This document shows positions 7,851 to 17,392 of a DNA stretch of 37,637 nt, one piece after another. The stretch is from assembly GCF_008579165.1 (NCBI RefSeq), contig NZ_BKCN01000023.1; one strand, 5' to 3'. A model generated the notes under the pieces. The model did no database searches and was not told the origin of the DNA. It saw nothing but the letters and a program-made list of their open reading frames with translations. Source of the stretch: Iodidimonas nitroreducens (GTDB taxonomy: Bacteria; Pseudomonadota; Alphaproteobacteria; Sphingomonadales; Rhodothalassiaceae). Position 1 is the stretch's first letter. Each line of letters begins with the position of its first letter. Position numbers and translations under genes: made by a program.

Positions 7851-7995
7851 TGGACCCCGGGTCAAGCCCGGGATGACGAAAAAGGGGCCCGGGATGACGA
7901 TATTTGTGGCCCGGGATGACGAATAAAAGGCGGGCCGGGGTGATGGAAATCGCGGGTCGAGGTGGCACAAATCGTAGCCCGGGCTGACGATAAGA
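7851..7995. repeat. Degenerate GC-rich repeat array, period about 21-24 bp
   Basis: The core GCCCGGGATGACGA appears almost perfectly three times, with CCC beginning at 7867, 7888 and 7910. Degenerate copies follow near 7934 and 7956, and a clearer copy at 7978 (CCCGGGCTGACGA). The first unit is preceded by ACCCCGGGTCAAG, so it can fold on itself through the CCCGGG palindromes. From memory, similar CCCGGGATGACG motifs are common intergenic repeats in alphaproteobacterial genomes. It is not a CRISPR array: the spacers are only about 8 bases and AT-rich, and the units diverge steadily to one side. Confidence 0.8.
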
Positions 7996-7997
7996 GC

Positions 7998-8019
7998 CCT
8001 GATGATCCAGAATATCAGG
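7998..8019. other. Small inverted repeat at the end of the CoxL-like gene
   Basis: CCTGAT at 7998-8003 pairs with ATCAGG at 8014-8019 across a ten-base loop and overlaps the stop codon of the CoxL-like gene. There is no T-tract on either strand, so transcription termination is possible but not shown. Confidence 0.3.
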
Positions 8020-10326
8020 CGGCTTTGGCCTCGGCCTTGTTGATTGCTGACCAAATGGCAAAAGGCGTGGCCGGCATATCCAATGCCTTAACCCCTTTTG
8101 GAGCCAGCGCATCAAGGATGGCAATCATCACCGAGGGGCAGGCCCCGATGGTTCCCGCCTCGCCACAGCCCTTCAGGCCCAAAGGATTGGTTTGGCATGG
8201 AATTTCATTATAGCTGAAATCGATCACCGGCATATCGCCCGCTTTGGGCATGGGATAATCCATGAAACTACCGCTCAAAAGCTGGGCATTTTCATCATAG
8301 ATCACATCTTCACCCAAAGCCTGCCCGATCCCCTGCACCACCCCGCCATGGACCTGCCCGGCAACCAGCATGGGGTTTATAACGGTTCCGAAATCATCCA
8401 CCACCGTATAGCGCTTGACCGCCACAACACCGGTTTGGGGATCGATTTCCACCTCGGCGATATGGCAGCCATTGGGAAATGTGGATGCGGATTTGGTATA
8501 GCTTGCCGACAGATCGAGCCCCCGCGCCAAAGCTTGGGGCAGATCGGCTTTGGCGGCTTCATCGGCCAGTTCAAAAACTCCCAAACGGCGATTGGTGCCT
8601 GAAAGCTCGAAAAATCCATCTTCAAAGCGGATATCATCGGGGCTTGCCTCATAAAGATGCGCCATCACTTCCTTGCCCCGCTCGATCACGCTATCACCCG
8701 CGGCGATGCAGGCATTGCCGATCATCTGCAAGGAGCGCGAGCCCCCGGTGCCGCCCCCGGTGTTTTTGATGGCGCTATCCCCTTGCAGAATATCCACCTG
8801 ATAGGGATCGATCCCCAGGCGATCGGCAAAAACCTGCGCATAGGCGGTTTCATGCCCCTGCCCATTGGATTGGGTGCCCACGCTCACCGATACCCGGCCC
8901 GCCTTGGGATCAAAGCTGATATCGATCTCTTCCATCGGGTCGCCAAGGGTGCATTCCACATAATAGGCCATCCCCAGACCCCGCAAAAGCCCGTGCTCAG
9001 TGGCCTGCTGACGCCGTGTGGCAAAGCCCGCCCAATCAGCGCGCGCCATAGCATCATGCATATTGCCGGTAAAATCGCCGCTATCGTAAATCGCCCCGGT
9101 CACATTTTTATAGGGCATCTGATCGGCACGAACAAAATTGCGGCGGCGGATTTCATCCTGCGATAAGCCCAGATCCATCGCGCCCTGATGGATCAAACGT
9201 TCCAACAGATAAGCCGCTTCCGGCCGACCCGCACCCCGATAGGCATCCACCGGAGCGCTATTGGTATAAACCCCGGTCACCTGCTGATGAAAAGCCGGGA
9301 TATGATAGGGTCCGGGGGCCACCTGCAAGGGGGCAAGGGTGGCAATCGCCGGGCCAAAATTCGATAAACATGCCCCCATATTGGCAATCGTGCGGATGCG
9401 ATAGCCCAAAATCCGGCCCTCTGGATCAAAAGCCATATCGGCGGTGCTTTTAAGATCGCGGCCATGGGTATCGGATAAAAAGGCTTCCGAGCGATCACAG
9501 GTCCATTTCAACGGCTTTTGCAGCAGGCGTGCCGCCTGCATCACCGGCAGATATTCCGAAAACATGAAGCTTTCATGCCAAAGCCGCCGCCCACATCGGG
9601 GGTACACACCCTGATCCGATCGGCATCAATCCCCAAAAGATTGCAAAATCCATTGAGAATGCCCGCCACCCCTTGGGTGCCTATGTGCACTTCAAACCCA
9701 GAAGCCTCATCAAAGCGGGCATTGATCGCCCGAGGCTCCATGGAATTGGGGGCCACACGATTATTGGTGATTTCTATGGTTGAAATATGGGCGGCCTGCT
9801 CAAAAGCCTGCTCCACAAGCGCCGGATCGCCGGTTTCCCATGTAAAGCTGCGATTGCCGGGCGCATCTTCATAAAGCTGCGGGGCGGTTTCCAACAAAGC
9901 CTGCTCACAATCGGCCACGGCATCGCGATCATCATAATCGGCAATGATCAGATCCACAGCTTCGCGCGCGGCGGCAAAGCTTGTGGCCACCACCATCGCC
10001 ACCGGCTCGCCAGCATAGCGCACCCGCCCGGAAACGAAAATCGGGCGATCTTTTTTCACCATGCCCGGCAGTTTGACATGGCAGGGCACCGGTCCGATCC
10101 CGGCGGCGGTCATATCCTCATGGGTCAGCACCAGTTCCACACCGGGAAAACTGCGCGCCGCCGCCACATCCAAAGCCACCAGATCGCCATGCGCCAAGGG
10201 CGCGCGCAAAAAGGCGGCATAAAGCTGGCCATCAAAGCTGAGATCATCGGTATAGCGCCCCGCGCCTTTGATAAAGCGCTGGTCTTCCACCCGCCGCATG
10301 GATTGACCGATCCCGAACTGCCGCAT
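8015..10326 (-). CDS. Xanthine dehydrogenase-family molybdopterin-binding subunit, form II CoxL-like, one frameshift
   Basis: Large molybdenum-cofactor subunit of a hydroxylase or dehydrogenase of the xanthine oxidase family. It opens GQSMRRVEDQRFIKGAGRYTDD, contains DVGGGFGMK, the form II motif AYRGAGR at about residues 362-368 (form I CO dehydrogenases have AYXCSFR), and the catalytic glutamate in GCGEAGTIGA near residue 720. The substrate is therefore probably not CO and remains unknown. The frame breaks at 9571-9573, where one more base in the A run of the coding strand joins GGFGMK to SFMFSEY. Restored length is about 770 residues. The ATG at 10326 follows GGAAAGGAAG. No FAD or [2Fe-2S] subunit gene lies nearby; the upstream partner is a class II aldolase. 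MoaA, needed for its cofactor, is encoded 1 kb away. Confidence 0.88.
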
Positions 10327-10372
10327 ATCGCTTCCTTTCCGCCGTCTGAACTTTATAGATAGCTGTATTTCA

Positions 10373-11163
10373 TCAATTTCGATAGCCGGGATCAAGCGAT
10401 CCGCTTTGCGCCGCAAAGCCGCCCAACTTAGGGCCGCCGGTTGGTCAAAGCCGGTCGCTGCCTGATGGAAAACACGCTGGCCCATGGCTTCATCAAGCAC
10501 GAGAAGGGGCACCCCGCCCGATTGCGCGGCAATCTGCATTTCACAGGCACGCTGCAGGAAAAACAGGCGCAGAAAAGCCGCCCCCACGGTTTCGCCGATA
10601 GTCAAAAGACCATGATTGCGCAGGATCATCAGATGGCGCGTGCCCATATCCGCAACCAACCGCTCTTTTTCTCCGGCTTCCAGGGCCAAGCCTTCATAAT
10701 CATGATAGCTGATATCGCCCCATTGGGTGAGGGCATCCTGCGTGAGCGGCAAAAGCCCGTCTCGCTGGCTTGCCACCGCCGTGCCCGCCACCGTGTGTAC
10801 ATGCAAAACGCAGCGCGCATCATCGCGGCTTTCATGAAGCGCAGAATGAATGACAAAGCCTGCGGGATTGATGGCATAGGGGCTATCGATCACCTTCTTA
10901 CCCGCCAGATCGATCTTGACCAGTGATGAGGCCGTCACCTCATCGAAAAACAGGCCAAGCGGATTGATCAGAAAATGATGCTCCGGCCCCGGCACCCGCA
11001 TTGTCAGATGGGTGAAAATCAATTCATCCCACCCAAAATGAGCCACCAGCCGATAAGCGGCCGCCAGATCCTCACGCGCGGCCCATTCTTCCTTGCTCAC
11101 CTGATCCCGCAGGCCATCCGGCGATTTTGGGCCTTGATCCACCGCTTGCAATCGATCCGACAT
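10373..11163 (-). CDS. Class II aldolase / adducin-family protein, frameshift at its 3' end
   Basis: Zinc-dependent aldolase-fold protein related to fuculose- and ribulose-phosphate aldolases. Visible features are THLTMRVPG, the motif HSALHES (residues 106-112), the metal pair HVH at 121-123 and LRNHGLLTIGE. As printed, the frame runs on into the CoxL-like gene and suggests a fusion. Adding one base at the CC of 10386-10387 gives the family-typical ending ADRLIPGYRN and a TGA at 10375-10373. The next gene then starts at its own ATG (10326) with a good ribosome binding site. The restored length is 263 residues, normal for the family. The ATG at 11163 is chosen over 11178 because GAGGAT precedes it at suitable spacing. 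The substrate is unknown. Confidence 0.85.
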
Positions 11164-11281
11164 CTCATATCCTCTCATGCATTTCAGCCTTGTTTATAAC
11201 ATCGGCGCATTTCATCAAAAAATAAACCCCGCCAAAATAGCGATTTCATATCTGGCCGCCGATCTGGTAAAGAAGGCGATG

Positions 11282-11301
11282 ATGGCTATATAGTCAGCCA
11301 T
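11282..11301. promoter_or_regulatory. Palindromic site in the aldolase-moaA divergent region
   Basis: ATGGCT and AGCCAT flank the sequence ATATAGTC, giving a 20-base imperfect palindrome around a CTATATAG core. It lies between the divergent starts of the aldolase gene (11163) and moaA (11357), about 55 bases before moaA. It could be a -10 region or an operator. The evidence is position and symmetry only. Confidence 0.3.
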
Positions 11302-11356
11302 AGCGTTCGCCTCGATCAATGTCTCAAACCAGCCTGCCATGGCGATAAGGCCGATC

Positions 11357-12432
11357 ATGTCTGCACTTCATCCCATCCGCCCGCAAAGCCCCAGCAAAAG
11401 CCCCAACCAAAGCCAGAGCCAGTTGGTCGATCCTTTCGGGCGGCATGTGGATTATTTGCGGGTTTCCGTTACTGACCGATGCGATTTTCGCTGCGTGTAT
11501 TGCATGGCGGAAACCATGACCTTTCTGCCCAAGCGTGAGGTGCTGTCGCTGGAAGAACTGGATCGCCTGTGCAGCGCCTTCATTGCCCGGGGTGTGCGAA
11601 AACTGCGCATCACCGGCGGCGAGCCGCTGGTGCGCAAGAATATCTTATGGCTGTTTCAGCGCCTGGGCAGGCATCTGGAAGCCGGGGCCCTTGATGATCT
11701 GACGCTGACTACCAATGGCAGCCAGCTTACACATTATGCGCCGCAGCTTTATGCCGCCGGGGTGCGGCGGGTGAATGTGTCCCTTGATACCCTTGATCGG
11801 GCGAAATTTGCTGCCATCACCCGGCGCGGGCGGCTCGAACAGGTTCTGGATGGCTTAAGGCCGCCAAAAAAGCCGGATTAGAGATCAAGATCAATGCCGT
11901 GGCCCTGCGCGGCATCAATGATCAGGAATTTGATGAGATGATCCGCTTTTGCGGCATCCATGGTTTTGATCTCACCCTGATTGAAACCATGCCATTGGGG
12001 GAAATCGAAGAAGACCGCACCGATCGTTATCTGCCCCTGAGCGCGGTGCGCGCTGATCTGGAAAGCCGCTGGACCCTGACCGATAGTGCCTATCGCACCG
12101 GCGGCCCGGCCCGCTACATGATCATCAAGGAAACCGGGCGCAAGCTTGGCTTCATCACCCCCCTCACCCATAATTTCTGCGAAGGCTGCAACCGCGTGCG
12201 GCTGACCTGTACCGGGCTTTTATATCTGTGTTTGGGCCAGGACGACAAAGCCGATCTGCGCCGCGTACTGCGCGATAAAACCTATGCCAATGATCCCCGC
12301 GCCCTTGATGCCGCCCTTGATCTGGCCCTTGATGAAGCCATCAGCCGCAAACCCAAAGGCCATGATTTCGTGATCGAACGCAAGGGCGAAGGCCCCGCCC
12401 TTTCCCGCCATATGAGTGTGACCGGGGGCTGA
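11357..12432 (+). CDS. moaA: GTP 3',8-cyclase MoaA, one frameshift
   Basis: Radical-SAM enzyme that starts molybdenum cofactor synthesis from GTP. The N-terminal SAM cluster is C42, C46 and C49 in RCDFRCVYC, followed by RITGGEPLVR and NVSLDTLD. After repair the sequence continues KINAVALRGINDQE, the second cluster FCEGCNRVRLTCTG and the C-terminal double glycine SVTGG needed for activity. The frame breaks at the AA of 11857-11858, where one extra A gives DGLKAAKKAGLEIKIN. The repaired protein has about 358 residues. The ATG at 11357 has AAGG seven bases upstream; an ATG at 11339 lacks such a site. It is divergent from the aldolase and CoxL-like genes, whose product needs this cofactor. Confidence 0.93.
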
Positions 12433-12564
12433 AGATGGAGCTTGGGCGTACTCGGGATCAACCATGATTGCTGCGCTCTATCATCCCTGCCAAAGCAGAA
12501 AGCTTGCCAGACCCTATGCGGCTCTGATTAGATGCCTTCCCGATAGCAAGAGCACACAGGATTT

Positions 12565-13335
12565 ATGGTCATTTCCCCCCGCATTGCCTTTATTGCCAGC
12601 AGCAGCCCCGAAGCGCAAAGCTCTGCCCAGGCTTTGGAAGCACGCTATGGCAATTGTGGGCCCCAGGACGCCGATGTCATCGTGGCTTTGGGGGGCGATG
12701 GTTTCATGCTGCAAACCCTGCATAAAATGATCCACCATAATGTCCCGATTTTTGGGATGAACCGGGGCACGGTGGGCTTTTTGATGAATGAATTTTTCCT
12801 TGAAGACCTGCCTGATCGTTTGTCCCAAGCCGATAGCGTCAATCTGCATCCTCTGCGGATGCGGGCTTTCGGCCCGGAAGGGGATGTGCGGGAATATCTG
12901 GCCTTCAATGAAGTGGCGCTGTTGCGGGAAACCCGGCAGGCCGGCAAGATCCGTATTACCATCGATGGCAAGGTCCGGATGGAAGAACTGGTGTGTGATG
13001 GCATTCTGGTAGCAACACCGGCTGGCAGCACCGCTTATAATTTATCGGCACATGGCCCTATTCTGCCCATTGGTTCCGATATTCTGGCGCTCACACCAAT
13101 CAGTGCCTTTCGCCCCCGACGCTGGCGAGGCGCGCTTTTAGAAGCGGATGCCCGCATTCTGTTTACCGTTCTGGAAAGCCGAAAAAGGCCGGTTTCAGCC
13201 ACGGCCGATTTCCACGAAGTGCGCGATATCAAGGCGGTTGAGGTGGAAAATGATCCCAAGATCAGCATCAAATTGCTGTTTGACCCGGAACATAATCTGG
13301 ACGAACGCATGCTGTTAGAGCAATTCGCCCCCTAA
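12565..13335 (+). CDS. nadK: NAD kinase
   Basis: Phosphorylates NAD to NADP using ATP. The 256-residue protein contains the diagnostic GGDGFML, MNRGTVGFLMN, NEVALLR, ELVCDGILVATPAGSTAYNLSAHGPILP and LTPISAFRPRRW. The ATG at 12565 is preceded by AGGA at short spacing. It follows moaA by 132 bases on the same strand; no terminator is visible between them, so a shared transcript is possible. The gene is intact, as expected for an essential function. It converges on the histidine kinase gene, which ends 13 bases downstream on the other strand. Confidence 0.95.
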   Translation: MVISPRIAFIASSSPEAQSSAQALEARYGNCGPQDADVIVALGGDGFMLQTLHKMIHHNVPIFGMNRGTVGFLMNEFFLEDLPDRLSQADSVNLHPLRMRAFGPEGDVREYLAFNEVALLRETRQAGKIRITIDGKVRMEELVCDGILVATPAGSTAYNLSAHGPILPIGSDILALTPISAFRPRRWRGALLEADARILFTVLESRKRPVSATADFHEVRDIKAVEVENDPKISIKLLFDPEHNLDERMLLEQFAP

Positions 13336-13347
13336 AAGCTTGCCTTT

Positions 13348-15162
13348 TCAGGGCTGTTCAGTATCGGCTAAGGGCAGGATAATCGTAAATCGTGAGCCGC
13401 TGCCTTCTTTGGATTGCAAGGTGATATCACCCCCCATCAGGCGTGCCAGTTCACGGCTGATATGGAGGCCCAGCCCCGCACCATCGCTTTTCCGGCTATA
13501 AATGGTTTCGGCAACCTGCTGGAATTTATCAAAAACCTTATCCTGCATCGCAGGGGCAATACCGATCCCGGTATCCCAGATGATGAGCATCGCCTTGCCA
13601 TCCCGGCATTCCAAATCAGCACCGATCCGCCCCCCTTCGGGCGTAAATTTCAAAGCATTGGTCAAAAGATTGAGCAGGATCTGAGTGGTCCGCCGATCAT
13701 CGCAGGCAATGATCGCATCGCTTTCAAGGGCAAGTTCGCTCAAATCGAGCTTGCGATCCTTTGCCCTGATCGCCACAAGGCTTGCAGCCTGCTCTAAAAG
13801 CTGTTTCAGGGACAGCGGTTCGATATGAAGGCTCACCCCATCGCTATCAAGCACGGCCACATCAAGCACATCATTGATCAGGCTCAGCAAATGGCGACCC
13901 GCGCCTACGATATCCTTGCTATAGGTGCGATATTTTGCATCCAAAGGCCCAAAAACAGCCATTTCCATGCTTTCGGCAAAGCCAATGATGGCATTCAGGG
14001 GCGTGCGCAATTCATGGCTCATGGCCGCCAGAAATTCATTTTTCGCCCGCAAGGCGCTTTCGGCCTGCGCCGATGCGATATCAAGCTCCAGATTTTTCCG
14101 GGTCAATTCTTCAAGGGTAGCTTCAAGATCGCGCTGCATCTCAAGGCTTTGAACAGATTTATGATAAAGATCGGTGACATCCATCCCAGCACCGCGATAG
14201 CCCATGAAGGCCCCATCAAGGGAATCGAAAATCGGCACGGCAGAAAGGCTGAAGCGTAATTTCCGGCCATCTGCGGCTTGCGCTTCCAATTCCAATCCGC
14301 GAAAAGGCGCCCGACTTTCCAAGGCCTTCTCCAGATTTTCGACCAGATCATAGGCTGATGCATCCTCATCATCCAATGATGCCAGTGCCGCCAATGGGCG
14401 ACCATAAAATGCCGCAGAAGGATAGCCGATGGATGCCACGAAGCGATCCGACAGCAAGGTCAGATGCCCATCGCGATCCGTTTCCCAAAACCAATCGGAA
14501 GTGGCACGGGCGAAATCATTGAACCGCTGACGCGATAAAACCGCATCCCGCCGCAAGCCCAGATCCGCCGTTACATCCGTATAAACGCCGCCAACCGCCT
14601 GCACATGGCCCGCATCATCGCAAAGCGGGAAATGACGCCCCCGCCAGCAGCGGCTTTTACCATCAAGGCTCAGCCAATCTTCGGTCATCAGGGTTTCGCG
14701 GGCTGAAAGCACCCGATCCAGCAAATCCAGATAATCCGATGGCACAAAAGCACCGCTTTTGATCATCCCCGGGCCTGGCTTCCGGCCATCACAGGCCGAC
14801 AGCAATTTCTGATAAGCCTCATTGACCAGTAAAACCAATCCTTCCGGGCTGAGAAGGTAAAAGGGCTGGCTTTCATCAACGATCAAACGCCCCTGCAAAG
14901 CTTTCAAGCTATCGTTTGCCGCCGCTGTGGGGCGGGCTTTTTCCCCTCGTTTTCCGGGCGTGTCATCCTCTTTTGAAGCCATTTCCGGATCATCGGTTTT
15001 AACGAGGCGAGCGGTCCGGGCTTTGCCCCGTATTTTTGATTGGGGCTTCAGCCGAGGCTGATGTGGGGATGGCGGCGCGGGCTCCTTGCGCATTTTTTGG
15101 GCCCAATGGGTCAGATCCTCATGATCATCATCGATCATCTGCTGTCTAACATCATCAGACAT
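13348..15162 (-). CDS. PAS-domain sensor histidine kinase
   Basis: Cytoplasmic sensor kinase of 604 residues with no membrane segments. An N-terminal charged, proline-rich linker (about residues 1-75) leads into two PAS-like regions, about 85-205 (SQPFYLLSPEGLVLLVNEAY) and 215-345 (ATSDWFWETDRDGHLTLLSD, ending GYRGAGMDVTDLYHKSV). A coiled stretch precedes the HisKA helix with H383 in MSHELRTPLNAIIGF. The HATPase domain has NLLTNALKFTPEGG, WDTGIGI and GAGLGLHISRELARLMGGDI. The ATG at 15162 is chosen because GGAGGAAT precedes it and it overlaps the end of the DUF2336 gene by eight bases; longer readings have no such site. The overlap implies co-translation with that protein. No response regulator is encoded nearby. 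Confidence 0.92.
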   Translation of the reverse strand: MSDDVRQQMIDDDHEDLTHWAQKMRKEPAPPSPHQPRLKPQSKIRGKARTARLVKTDDPEMASKEDDTPGKRGEKARPTAAANDSLKALQGRLIVDESQPFYLLSPEGLVLLVNEAYQKLLSACDGRKPGPGMIKSGAFVPSDYLDLLDRVLSARETLMTEDWLSLDGKSRCWRGRHFPLCDDAGHVQAVGGVYTDVTADLGLRRDAVLSRQRFNDFARATSDWFWETDRDGHLTLLSDRFVASIGYPSAAFYGRPLAALASLDDEDASAYDLVENLEKALESRAPFRGLELEAQAADGRKLRFSLSAVPIFDSLDGAFMGYRGAGMDVTDLYHKSVQSLEMQRDLEATLEELTRKNLELDIASAQAESALRAKNEFLAAMSHELRTPLNAIIGFAESMEMAVFGPLDAKYRTYSKDIVGAGRHLLSLINDVLDVAVLDSDGVSLHIEPLSLKQLLEQAASLVAIRAKDRKLDLSELALESDAIIACDDRRTTQILLNLLTNALKFTPEGGRIGADLECRDGKAMLIIWDTGIGIAPAMQDKVFDKFQQVAETIYSRKSDGAGLGLHISRELARLMGGDITLQSKEGSGSRFTIILPLADTEQP

Positions 15163-16267
15163 TTTGCAATTCCTCCAGCGCCATCTGATAGGCGCTGTCT
15201 CTTTGCCAATATTGCAATGCCCCCCGGGCATTGGCCGCACTCACCTGATCAAACAGCTCTAAAATGCGTTTCAAAACCCCCGGCCCACGGGCCCGCCCGC
15301 CATCGCGCGCCTGACTGATCAAAAGATAGACAGAGGTAAACTGGCTGCGCTCCATGCCAATCGCCTTGGCCAGCACTGCAAGGCTTTCGCCGCCGCGATC
15401 GCTAAAAATCCGCCAGGCGGTTCTGAAATCGATGCCGCCCAATTCCGCAAGCCCGGCCACAAAAACCGCAATCCGGCGCTGGCGCAGGCTACCCATCAGA
15501 AATTCAATCGTCAAATCCCCGGTTTCCGACAATCTGCGCACCAGCCTTTGGGCTTTGAGATAGGTGCCCTCCAGCGATTGCTGCTGTGCCATCAGCCCGC
15601 GAGATGCCTGCCGCATGGCTTCATCGATCACGAGGGGGTCAACGTCAAATTCGCTCAAAATCCGCTTGCGCAGTGAGGCCGCCACCCACCAATACATGCG
15701 ATAGGCCAGTTCCGAGGGCAGATCATCGCGATTGACCAAGGGTTCCTGAAAGCGATCATTGCGCCGCGATTCGGCAACAAGATATTCCATCGCCCGCTGC
15801 GATAGGCTGGCATCCGCATTGCGCAACAGGGTTTCGATCACATCGCTATTGCCATATTCCACCAAAGCATTGGCAACGTCTTCGCTCAGCTCATCCCGCA
15901 GGGCAATGGCCAGGCGATGCTCATCGGTGCGCATCTTGATGATCTCGACCAGATCTTCATCGCGCAAAAGCCGGCTTTTTTCCAAAAGCGGGCGCGCCAC
16001 CTCGATTTCATCATTGGATAAAAGGCGAACAATATCAGGAAGATCGATATCGGTGCGGGCAAAAAATTCCGCCAATTCCTGCCGCAGGCTTTTTTCAACG
16101 GTCCGGATCAGCTTTGCCAGAATATCTGACATCAGGGCGCGTTCATGCTCAGATAGCCGTCCCTCTTCCGAGAGGAACAGATCTGTCATATTTTCAAATA
16201 ATTTGCGTCGCCCTTCGGCCGTTTTTTCACGTGCCAAAGTGACGAGATCATGAATACGATCACCCAT
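15155..16267 (-). CDS. DUF2336 family protein
   Basis: A soluble, mostly helical protein of 370 residues matching the alphaproteobacterial DUF2336 family. It has repeated helical segments such as DILAKLIRTVEKSLRQELAE, VARPLLEKSRLLRDEDLVEI and GNSDVIETLLRNADASLSQR, reminiscent of HEAT-like repeats, and a C-terminal half with GGIDFRTAWRIFSDRGG. The family has no established biochemical role that I can cite. The ATG at 16267 is used; a TTG lies one codon upstream. No strong ribosome binding site is visible. It overlaps the histidine kinase gene, so the two probably act together, for example as sensor and partner. It lies downstream of flgL after a 151-base gap and may have its own promoter there. 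Confidence 0.85.
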   Translation of the reverse strand: MGDRIHDLVTLAREKTAEGRRKLFENMTDLFLSEEGRLSEHERALMSDILAKLIRTVEKSLRQELAEFFARTDIDLPDIVRLLSNDEIEVARPLLEKSRLLRDEDLVEIIKMRTDEHRLAIALRDELSEDVANALVEYGNSDVIETLLRNADASLSQRAMEYLVAESRRNDRFQEPLVNRDDLPSELAYRMYWWVAASLRKRILSEFDVDPLVIDEAMRQASRGLMAQQQSLEGTYLKAQRLVRRLSETGDLTIEFLMGSLRQRRIAVFVAGLAELGGIDFRTAWRIFSDRGGESLAVLAKAIGMERSQFTSVYLLISQARDGGRARGPGVLKRILELFDQVSAANARGALQYWQRDSAYQMALEELQNV

Positions 16268-16361
16268 CAATCAAGCATCGTGTCAAAGCCCAAGCAAAGC
16301 CCTGCCACTCAAAGCCCCCTTCATATCAGCCACATCAATCAATCTAGACTGATCGCAGGGG

Positions 16362-16378
16362 ATTAAGGAAGACTTAAT
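16362..16378. promoter_or_regulatory. Inverted repeat in the AT-rich gap before the DUF2336 gene
   Basis: ATTAAG at 16362-16367 and CTTAAT at 16373-16378 are complementary with a five-base spacer. The 151-base gap between flgL and the DUF2336 gene is clearly AT-rich here, unlike the coding flanks, which fits a promoter or operator for the DUF2336-kinase pair on the minus strand. I see no convincing -35/-10 pair, so this rests on position and symmetry. Confidence 0.3.
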
Positions 16379-16418
16379 TACCAATTTAAATATGGATACA
16401 CACTAAATTTTAGAAAAA

Positions 16419-17363
16419 TTACAAGAAATTCAACAAGCTCAACCGGGACAGGCTGCCCAGCACCTGAAAGGAGGCTTGGAGAGCGGTTTGATCCTGATTA
16501 AGCCGGGTGATGGCTTCGGCGAGATCGACATCTTCGATATCCGAAACCAGTCCTTCCAGAAAAATCTGCGCCGTGGCATGTTGCTCATCGATGCTATCAA
16601 GGCGATTGCCCACAAGGGCATTGTTGGTCTGGGCCGATTGCGCCTTCTGCACGGCACTTTCGATCTTCTCAAGTTCCGCGATGAGAAATTCGCGCTGATC
16701 GGGGATGGGCGGTGGCCCAGGATCGCCATCTTTCAGGGTACCATCAAGGGGGCTGAGCGTATTGAACTCGGCCAATCGCTTCATCGAGGCCATGATTTCA
16801 TCGGCCACTTCGTCTGCCAGAATGCCGAATTCAACCTGCACACCCTCGGCGACGATGGCCTGTTTTTTCATCTGATCATTGCCAAAGGCATCTTGTGGGG
16901 TGGCCAGCGCTTCCAGTTCGGCAAGGCTGCCGACCGTGATCGGCGGTTGATCCGTGCGCGCCCCGGCAAACAGATATTGCCCATTCACCTGACTATTGAG
17001 CGCTGCGGTGATCAGCCCAAAGCTTTGTTCGAGAAAGGGCATGAAGCCGCTGGCATCATCCTGGCTGATGGCATCGAGCACAGTCTCTTTCAGCCCGCGT
17101 GCCGAATCCACAATGGATGTGAGCTGAATATCAAAAACATCCACCGAAAGCTTAACGCTGCTGATGGTATCGCGAAAGCTGTTCACCCCATCGCGGGCCT
17201 GCCGGGCGCTGAGCGCCTCCTGAATTTGCGGCCCCAGACTTTGAAAATCATTGGCCTTTTTCCCGCTGGAAATCTGCTGCTGGGCAATGAACTGACGCTG
17301 CTGATTGCGCATCGTATTTTGCAGCAAAACCGTGGATTGGCCGAAACTCGAAATCCGTTCCAT
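16419..17363 (-). CDS. flgL: Flagellar hook-associated protein 3
   Basis: Second junction protein between flagellar hook and filament, exported by the flagellar type III apparatus. The 314-residue length is typical. The N-terminal flagellin-like helix includes QNTMRNQQRQFIAQQQISSGKKANDFQSLG and the C-terminal helix ends QVLGSLSRLSLLNFL, the usual FlgL ending. A middle domain with GQYLFAGARTDQPPI is also typical. AGGAGAG lies four bases before the ATG. It follows flgK by 29 bases in the same direction, the standard flgK-flgL order. No other flagellar genes lie in the window. Confidence 0.93.
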   Translation of the reverse strand: MERISSFGQSTVLLQNTMRNQQRQFIAQQQISSGKKANDFQSLGPQIQEALSARQARDGVNSFRDTISSVKLSVDVFDIQLTSIVDSARGLKETVLDAISQDDASGFMPFLEQSFGLITAALNSQVNGQYLFAGARTDQPPITVGSLAELEALATPQDAFGNDQMKKQAIVAEGVQVEFGILADEVADEIMASMKRLAEFNTLSPLDGTLKDGDPGPPPIPDQREFLIAELEKIESAVQKAQSAQTNNALVGNRLDSIDEQHATAQIFLEGLVSDIEDVDLAEAITRLNQDQTALQASFQVLGSLSRLSLLNFL

Positions 17364-17392
17364 TGCTCTCTCCTAATCCGCCCTGAACCGCA

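Noticed and set aside
7716..7919. 67-codon plus-strand frame
   Set aside because: Its second half is translated repeat array (GQARDDEKGARDDD), so it is not a real protein.
7851..7995. CRISPR-like array
   Set aside because: Spacers are about 8 bases, AT-rich and alike, the units drift steadily, and no cas genes are present.
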